NCBI GenBank assembly: GCA_029983495.1
Contig: JASBZJ010000107.1
Coordinates: forward strand, 1-6,476
Direction: 5' to 3'
Origin: Porphyromonas sp.
Lineage (GTDB): Bacteria; Bacteroidota; Bacteroidia; Bacteroidales; Porphyromonadaceae
Length of the DNA stretch: 6,476 nucleotides
Shown here: positions 1 to 3,110 of the stretch, in pieces
Layout of the letters: each line of letters begins with the position of its first letter
Numbering within the stretch: the stretch's first letter is position 1
Position numbers and translations under genes: made by a program
Notes under the pieces: model-generated
The model's input: only the letters and a program-made list of their open reading frames with translations
Told to the model about the DNA's origin: nothing
The model's database searches: none

Positions 1-1
1 A

Positions 2-379
2 ATGCTTTTTTTTACTCATAACCAGCTTAGTAGGATAAACACCATGGCAACAATGCTTGCGCCAACACTAAAGTATCGGATAAATGCCGAGCGTGAGGAT
101 ATATATCGCTTTACCGAAAGATTACCAGCGTTAGCAAAACTTAGTATCACGCAACGTAAAAACGAGCTTGACCACTGGAGTCGTTTACTTAAATTGTTGC
201 ATCCACAAAAAACACTTGAAAGAGGATTTGCAATAATGCATGATGATAAAGGAAACGTAATTACCTCGGTTGAAAAAATTGTTGCTAATGGAGATGTGAA
301 AGTTTTTGTTTCCGATGGTGCGGTTTATGCTTCTATTAAAGATGTTCATGAGGCTGAATCGCCATTCAGGGAGATGTAA
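2..379 (+). CDS. xseA: Exodeoxyribonuclease VII large subunit, C-terminal part (truncated by window start)
   Basis: Only the last 125 or so codons are present. The frame is open at the window edge, so the methionine at base 2 is probably internal and the true start lies upstream. The recognisable piece is the family's C-terminal segment: a charged helical stretch with Leu-rich spacing, then HPQKTLERGFAI, which matches the conserved 'P..TL.RGYai' signature of XseA, followed by a short beta-rich tail (GNVITS, then GDVKVFVSDGAVYASI) typical of its end. With the small subunit XseB, XseA forms the cytoplasmic exonuclease VII, which degrades single-stranded DNA from both ends in repair and recombination. 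The catalytic part lies outside the window. In many bacteria xseB follows directly; here no xseB-like frame follows and a repeat element starts 23 bp after the stop. The family call is confident; activity cannot be judged from this fragment. Confidence 0.9.
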   Translation: MLFFTHNQLSRINTMATMLAPTLKYRINAEREDIYRFTERLPALAKLSITQRKNELDHWSRLLKLLHPQKTLERGFAIMHDDKGNVITSVEKIVANGDVKVFVSDGAVYASIKDVHEAESPFREM

Positions 380-397
380 TTAAATGCCTTTTTCCCT

Positions 398-402
398 ATA
401 GG
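398..402 (+). repeat. Left copy of 5-bp direct repeat ATAGG (candidate target-site duplication)
   Basis: ATAGG lies immediately outside the left terminal inverted repeat of the 403-577 element, and the identical ATAGG at 578-582 lies immediately outside the right one. A shared pentamer exactly at both boundaries fits duplication of the target on insertion. A 5-bp match can arise by chance, so its weight comes from its exact placement. Confidence 0.6.
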
Positions 403-577
403 GAGCCTGTTGCATAAAGGCGAATCGCTGTGTTACTTTCGGGATTCGGCTTCGGTCACATACGGAGGTATGCTCCCTTCAGACCTCACCCTCAGTGCCT
501 TGCGCTTCATCCTTTCTGCAAAGTCAGGACAATCTTGCTCGCAAGATTGTGAGACTGTTGACTTTTGCAACAGTCTC
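403..577. mobile_element. MITE-like non-autonomous element with terminal inverted repeats and 5-bp target duplication
   Basis: The ends are inverted repeats: GAGCCTGTTGCA at 403-414 and TGCAACAGTCTC at 566-577, matching at 11 of 12 positions, and the match continues a few bases inward if one gap is allowed. The pentamer ATAGG directly abuts both ends (398-402 and 578-582), as expected of a target-site duplication; the reconstructed empty site contains the palindrome CCTATAGG. The interior is non-coding but strongly folded. TGCATAAAGG (411-420) pairs with CCTTTCTGCA (511-520), CGAATC (421-426) with GATTCG (443-448), CATAC (459-463) with GTATG (468-472), and two long hairpins fill the right end. 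An open frame at 410-616 runs across the element and its right boundary, and I regard it as chance. The composition and layout recall palindromic intergenic repeats of other Bacteroidota, but that is from memory. I cannot assign the parent transposase family. It could instead be a REP/BIME-like repeat. Confidence 0.72.
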
Positions 578-578
578 A
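530..578. repeat. Two tandem perfect hairpins at the right end of the MITE-like element
   Basis: The first hairpin is CAATCTTGC (530-538) with GCAAGATTG (541-549), a 9-bp dyad that would fold in practice as an 8-bp stem with a CTCG loop. The second is TGAGACTGTTG (550-560) with CAACAGTCTCA (568-578), an 11-bp perfect stem with a 7-nt loop ACTTTTG. The left arm of the second hairpin repeats the terminal sequence of the element in direct orientation to its left end, so the element carries three copies of its terminal motif. No T-run follows on either strand, so these are not ordinary intrinsic terminators, though they could protect or end the xseA transcript. Confidence 0.75.
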
Positions 579-582
579 TAGG
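578..582 (+). repeat. Right copy of 5-bp direct repeat ATAGG (candidate target-site duplication)
   Basis: Right partner of the ATAGG at 398-402. Removing 403-582 restores a continuous site reading CCCTATAGGATATG. Confidence 0.6.
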
Positions 583-641
583 ATATGTTCTATTGCAGAA
601 TTTTCTTATTCTGTAGCGAATGGGCTTTTGATAAAAAGCAG

Positions 642-649
642 TACCTTTG
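642..649 (+). promoter_or_regulatory. Candidate promoter -7 element for tRNA-Arg
   Basis: TACCTTTG fits the Bacteroidota consensus TAnnTTTG and would start transcription around 656, about 35 bases before the tRNA. The nearest upstream TTTG (627-630) is only 11 bases away, closer than the usual spacing of about 19-21, so the -33 element is weak or missing. An inverted repeat, GTAGTTT (654-660) with AAACTAC (670-676), falls in the predicted leader. Confidence 0.5.
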
Positions 650-690
650 TGAAGTAGTTTTTTAGTAAGAAACTACAATCGCATAGTGTA

Positions 691-764
691 GGCTCGGTAG
701 CTTAGCTGAATAGAGCGTCAGATTCCGGTTCTGAAGGTCGTGGGTTTGAATCCCACCCGAGTCA
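691..764 (+). tRNA. tRNA-Arg (anticodon CCG)
   Basis: The sequence folds as a complete cloverleaf. The acceptor stem is GGCTCGG (691-697) with CCGAGTC (757-763), including one G-U pair. The D stem is GCTT with GAGC. The anticodon stem is TCAGA (718-722) with TCTGA (730-734) around the 7-base loop TTCCGGT, which puts anticodon CCG at 725-727; this reads the arginine codon CGG. A 5-base variable loop is followed by the T arm, GTGGG and CCCAC around TTTGAAT. A764 is the discriminator base. The following bases are CCCA, so the CCA tail is not encoded in the standard position and must be added by tRNA nucleotidyltransferase. No intron, no neighbouring tRNA and no second copy of the 3' end is visible, so there is no sign of an integrated element using it as an attachment site. 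Confidence 0.96.
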
Positions 765-796
765 CCCAAGACTTTTATAGTACTAAAAGGTTGTTT

Positions 797-831
797 GTGG
801 TGCAGAGGATTATTCCTGTACCACTTTTTTT
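797..831 (+). terminator. Intrinsic terminator downstream of tRNA-Arg
   Basis: GTGGTGCAG (797-805) pairs with CTGTACCAC (816-824) as a 9-bp stem with one G-U pair around a 10-base loop, and seven T residues follow at once (825-831). It lies 33 bases past the tRNA and is correctly oriented to end its transcript. Confidence 0.88.
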
Positions 832-1046
832 ATTACAAAATAGCATTCTTTGAAAATAATTTTTCGGCATATTATCCTGCAATGGGAAAGCCTTGTTGTG
901 TGCCAGAGATTATAAGGCTTTGAGCCTAAGAGTACGGGAGCTTATACTACGAACAGCTACTGCGTTCGAATGGAAAAAGAATGTGGCAGATGGGGTATTA
1001 TTATACTATTACAAAGGGTTCAATTATACAACAGTCGAATACGGAT
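832..1046. other. Intergenic stretch with no identified feature
   Basis: About 215 bp lie between the tRNA terminator and the leftward terminator. I find no convincing coding frame, no tRNA and no clear TAnnTTTG promoter. The only local structure is a short hairpin, AGGCT-TTG-AGCCT (915-927). A 44-codon frame starts at 970 but runs through the leftward terminator and has no family features. The stretch could be decayed sequence or hold an unrecognised small RNA; nothing here decides between these. Confidence 0.5.
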
Positions 1047-1083
1047 AAAAAAAGTAAGCGAACATAACGTATGCTCGCCTACT
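1047..1083 (-). terminator. Intrinsic terminator of the leftward lipoprotein gene
   Basis: Read leftward, AGTAGGCGAGCATA (1083-1070) pairs with TATGTTCGCTTACT (1066-1053) around the 3-base loop CGT, and seven T residues follow (1053-1047). Two positions are G-U pairs in this direction, so all 14 pairs form. On the other strand the same two positions are A-C mismatches, so the structure is directional. It begins 27 bases past the stop codon of the lipoprotein gene. Confidence 0.9.
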
Positions 1084-1110
1084 GAGTTTATCGCTGTGGA
1101 ATAAAATAAT

Positions 1111-1452
1111 TTACTCTGTTACCTCAATGTGGCATGTAAGCTCCTTTTTATAACCTTTGGGGCATACAACTTTTACATTGATGTTTGTTGCCCCCTTACT
1201 TATAGCTGTAACGTTTTCCTTTTGGCAAGTTGCCACTTTGGGGTTGTTACTTGTGTAGGTTACTGTAAAACTTTGGGGTACACCTTGTAATACCAGGGCT
1301 TTTGTTTCGCCAACTTTCAGTTGCATTTGTGCCTGTTCTAGCTTTACTTGCTCCCACTTAAAGGTTTTGTCCATTACACAACTAGCAAGAAGCAGAGTAA
1401 AAGCAAGCGAAATACTAGCAATAAGGGTGCTACGTTTAATTAGTTTTTTCAT
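1111..1452 (-). CDS. Small lipoprotein with a single Big_2-like immunoglobulin domain
   Basis: The 113-residue product starts with MKKLIKRS and a hydrophobic stretch ending in the lipobox LLASC, so signal peptidase II would cut before Cys25 and leave a lipidated protein of about 89 residues. Residues 36-95 fit the bacterial Ig-like group 2 (Big_2) pattern: a strand ending in KVGET, then TYTSNNPKVAT (65-75), then VTAISKGATNINVKV (81-95). These domains are usually repeats in large surface or adhesive proteins; one alone on a lipid anchor is minimal. Three more cysteines (76, 97, 107) are unusual, since Cys76 takes the place of the common Val in 'VATV', and they may form a disulfide. There is no Asp/Glu-rich sequence just after Cys25 apart from D28. 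A -7 promoter element lies about 60 bp upstream and a terminator follows, so it can be its own transcription unit. The function is unknown. Confidence 0.82.
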   Translation of the reverse strand: MKKLIKRSTLIASISLAFTLLLASCVMDKTFKWEQVKLEQAQMQLKVGETKALVLQGVPQSFTVTYTSNNPKVATCQKENVTAISKGATNINVKVVCPKGYKKELTCHIEVTE

Positions 1453-1514
1453 CCGTGTAAATAATATTTTGGGGTTTGTGAGGAATGTTCTACTGGCTAC
1501 AATAATATCTTCTG

Positions 1515-1522
1515 CAAAGTTA
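1515..1522 (-). promoter_or_regulatory. Candidate -7 promoter element of the lipoprotein gene
   Basis: Read leftward this is TAACTTTG followed by C, an exact match to TAnnTTTG. Transcription would begin near 1508 and give a leader of roughly 55 bases. No TTTG lies at the usual -33 distance, so upstream recognition is weak or relies on an activator. Confidence 0.55.
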
Positions 1523-1550
1523 CATCAAAATCATTGAGACTGGGCTTATT

Positions 1551-1563
1551 AAAAAGGGGGGGG
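1551..1563. repeat. Homopolymer tract A5G8
   Basis: Five A residues (1551-1555) are followed by eight G residues (1556-1563), between the birA stop codon and the predicted promoter of the lipoprotein gene. G tracts of this length slip easily during replication. Read toward the lipoprotein gene, the G/C run ends about 33 bases upstream of the -7 element. Confidence 0.85.
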
Positions 1564-1573
1564 TAGCTTTTGC

Positions 1574-2395
1574 CTATTCGTGCATATATACTAGTTCCTT
1601 AAAAGTAAAAATTTGTAGTGCTTGTTGCGAGCAGTTCCATACTTGCAGGCGACCATCGTTTGCGACACCCTTAATAATACCTTCAAACGTTTTATTGGTA
1701 GTTGCGTCAAGAAATACACGTAGTTCGTTCTTCCCCAAAAGGTGCTTTTCGTAAAGCGAGTGTAAAAGACTAAGCTGAGAACCATTGCCTAAAACTAAAC
1801 GGTAATTTTCGGTTAAGCGTTCAATTAAATAATTTCGAACTGATTCTAGGTTGAACTGTTGCGAAGTTATGATGTTTAACGATGTAGGGTTTGGTAAGTA
1901 TGAGGGAAAACTTTGTTCGTTAACATTCAACCCTATCCCCACAACTGTGTGTGCAATAATCCTTTCGCGTAGGGAATGGTTTATAAGTATTCCTGCAATT
2001 TTTTTCTCCTCAAAGTAAATGTCGTTAGGCCATTTTACTTTGGTTTTGGCTCCAATATGGAGCGAATGAAACTCATCGGGAAGTAACCCTTCGGCAAAGA
2101 AGGCAACAACTTCAGCAACGCTTAGGGCAATCCAATCAGAAAGAAATACACTTTGGTGAGGCTGAATGGGCGGAGTGGCAAGGAATAGCGAAGGCAAAAG
2201 GTTACATGCGTACGATGAGTACCAACTGTTCCCCCTTTGCCCACGGCCTGCGGTTTGATATAAAGTATCAACTATTGCACCCGAAGGTAGTGTACCATTA
2301 GCAATATAGGTTTGAATGTACCGGTAAGTACTAGGGATTTCGTCAAGTAGCTTGTACAACTTAAACCGGGGTATATTGCTAATATCTGATGCCAT
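1574..2395 (-). CDS. birA: Biotin--[acetyl-CoA-carboxylase] ligase, monofunctional (class I)
   Basis: This cytoplasmic enzyme activates biotin with ATP to biotinyl-AMP and transfers it to the target lysine of biotin carrier proteins such as that of acetyl-CoA carboxylase. Counting from M1 at 2395 (273 residues), the family motifs are present in order: EIPST (19-23), the biotinyl-AMP loop GRGQRG (50-55), KWPND (121-125) with the catalytic lysine 121, KIAGILI (132-138) and GIGLNVNE (153-160). The last 50 or so residues form the small C-terminal domain and include FKEL. There is no N-terminal helix-turn-helix, so it should not act as the biotin-operon repressor that E. coli BirA is. The frame is open to an ATG at 2440, but that start would leave almost no leader after the predicted promoter at 2451-2458. 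I therefore prefer 2395, where the protein begins MASDISNIPRFKLY, as is usual for the family. It diverges from rdgB. Confidence 0.94.
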   Translation of the reverse strand: MASDISNIPRFKLYKLLDEIPSTYRYIQTYIANGTLPSGAIVDTLYQTAGRGQRGNSWYSSYACNLLPSLFLATPPIQPHQSVFLSDWIALSVAEVVAFFAEGLLPDEFHSLHIGAKTKVKWPNDIYFEEKKIAGILINHSLRERIIAHTVVGIGLNVNEQSFPSYLPNPTSLNIITSQQFNLESVRNYLIERLTENYRLVLGNGSQLSLLHSLYEKHLLGKNELRVFLDATTNKTFEGIIKGVANDGRLQVWNCSQQALQIFTFKELVYMHE

Positions 2396-2400
2396 ATTTG

Positions 2401-2408
2401 TATTTTTG
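2401..2408 (+). promoter_or_regulatory. Candidate -7 promoter element of rdgB
   Basis: TATTTTTG matches TAnnTTTG. Transcription would start near 2415, about 50 bases before the rdgB ATG. ATTG at 2375-2378, 22 bases upstream, is a partial -33 match. The site lies immediately upstream of the birA start codon on the other strand. Confidence 0.5.
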
Positions 2409-2425
2409 TACCATACTATAATAAC

Positions 2426-2448
2426 GAGCTTATAACGCAAACAAGCTC
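2426..2448. promoter_or_regulatory. Dyad repeat between the divergent birA and rdgB promoters (possible operator or leader hairpin)
   Basis: GAGCTTAT (2426-2433) and ACAAGCTC (2441-2448) are inverted repeats with 7 of 8 positions matching, separated by 7 bases. In the birA transcript the odd position becomes a G-U pair, so a full 8-bp hairpin could form at the very 5' end. It could be a protein-binding site or an mRNA structure. The pairing is seen directly; the role is inference. Confidence 0.4.
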
Positions 2449-2450
2449 AG

Positions 2451-2458
2451 CAAAGATA
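2451..2458 (-). promoter_or_regulatory. Candidate -7 promoter element of birA
   Basis: Read leftward this is TATCTTTG followed by C, an exact match to TAnnTTTG. Transcription would start near 2444 and leave about 49 bases before the birA ATG at 2395. A TTTG at 2473-2470 is only 11 bases away, too close for a standard -33 element. Confidence 0.6.
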
Positions 2459-2464
2459 AATAAA

Positions 2465-3052
2465 ATGGACAAACTACTTTTTGCCTCGTTTAACCCTCAT
2501 AAAATCGAAGAAGTGGCAGCAATTCTATCGCCCATTGCCGAAATTGTTTCGCCTAAGGATATAGGTTATCAGTTCGAACCCGAGGAAAATGCCTTAACCC
2601 TTGAAGGGAATGCGCTTATTAAAGCTCGAAGCTTATTTACCTTTGCGCAAGGGCTACCTGTAATTGCCGATGATACAGGTCTTGAAGTGGAACTCCTAAA
2701 TGGGGCTCCAGGGGTACTTTCAGCTCGGTTTGCTGGCGAAGTACACAACGATGTGGCAAATCGCCGTAAACTATTGCATGAATTACATGCGTTGCCTACA
2801 CCATGGAAGGCACAGTTCCGTACAGTTATTGCTTACATTGCACCTACAGGCGAGGAACACCTATTTGAAGGTGTGGTTAAAGGGGTAATTGCCACAAACG
2901 AGCGTGGTAAAAACGGCTTTGGTTACGACAGTTTATTTGTTCCTGATGGTTACAATGTAACGTTTGCCGAAATGAGCGAAACCGAAAAAAATAAAATAAG
3001 CCACCGCAAAAGAGCATTAAACTGTTTCGCCACCTTTTTAACCACACAATAA
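2465..3052 (+). CDS. rdgB: XTP/dITP diphosphatase (non-canonical purine NTP pyrophosphatase, HAM1/RdgB family)
   Basis: The enzyme hydrolyses dITP, ITP and XTP to the monophosphate and pyrophosphate, keeping deaminated purines out of DNA and RNA; it acts in the cytoplasm as a dimer. The 195-residue product has normal family length and starts directly with the first strand, MDKLLFASFNPHKIEEV. The phosphate-binding SFNPHK (8-13) matches the usual (S/T)xNxxK. Glu41 in FEPEENA and the pair Asp69-Asp70 in IADDTGLEV are the expected metal-binding and catalytic residues. GAPGVLSARFAG (80-91), GKNGFGYDSLFVP (148-160) and SHRKRA (179-184), which recognise the purine, complete the set. The start ATG follows an A-rich stretch without a clear Shine-Dalgarno. 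A perfect inverted repeat overlaps the stop codon, and porZ begins 58 bp later, so the two may share a transcript. Confidence 0.96.
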   Translation: MDKLLFASFNPHKIEEVAAILSPIAEIVSPKDIGYQFEPEENALTLEGNALIKARSLFTFAQGLPVIADDTGLEVELLNGAPGVLSARFAGEVHNDVANRRKLLHELHALPTPWKAQFRTVIAYIAPTGEEHLFEGVVKGVIATNERGKNGFGYDSLFVPDGYNVTFAEMSETEKNKISHRKRALNCFATFLTTQ

Positions 3053-3072
3053 TAGAGGCCTTTATTATTGTG
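3045..3072. repeat. Perfect 10-bp inverted repeat overlapping the rdgB stop codon
   Basis: CACAATAATA (3045-3054) pairs fully with TATTATTGTG (3063-3072) around the 8-base loop GAGGCCTT, which contains the palindrome AGGCCT. The rdgB stop TAA is inside the left arm. The stem is A/T-rich and no T-run follows, so it is a poor intrinsic terminator. It may serve as an mRNA 3'-end or processing structure between rdgB and porZ. Confidence 0.6.
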
Positions 3073-3110
3073 CAATACTTCGGCTTTACTAAGCGTTACC
3101 TACTATAGTA

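Noticed and set aside
410..616. A 68-codon rightward open frame after xseA
   Set aside because: It lies almost entirely inside the inverted-repeat element, reads through its hairpins and across the right boundary, and the protein has no family features.
691..764. tRNA-Arg as an integration site for a mobile element
   Set aside because: No duplicate of the tRNA 3' end, integrase gene or phage-like gene is visible in the window; the nearby MITE-like element has its own ends and target duplication and does not touch the tRNA.
970..1104. A 44-codon rightward frame starting MEKECGRWG
   Set aside because: It runs through the leftward intrinsic terminator, has no upstream promoter or ribosome-binding signal, and shows no recognisable domain; chance is enough to explain it.
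2396..2440. Longer birA start at 2440 adding 15 residues
   Set aside because: The added sequence, MRYKLVIIVWYKNTN, is not typical of biotin ligases and would begin only a few bases after the predicted transcription start at about 2444.
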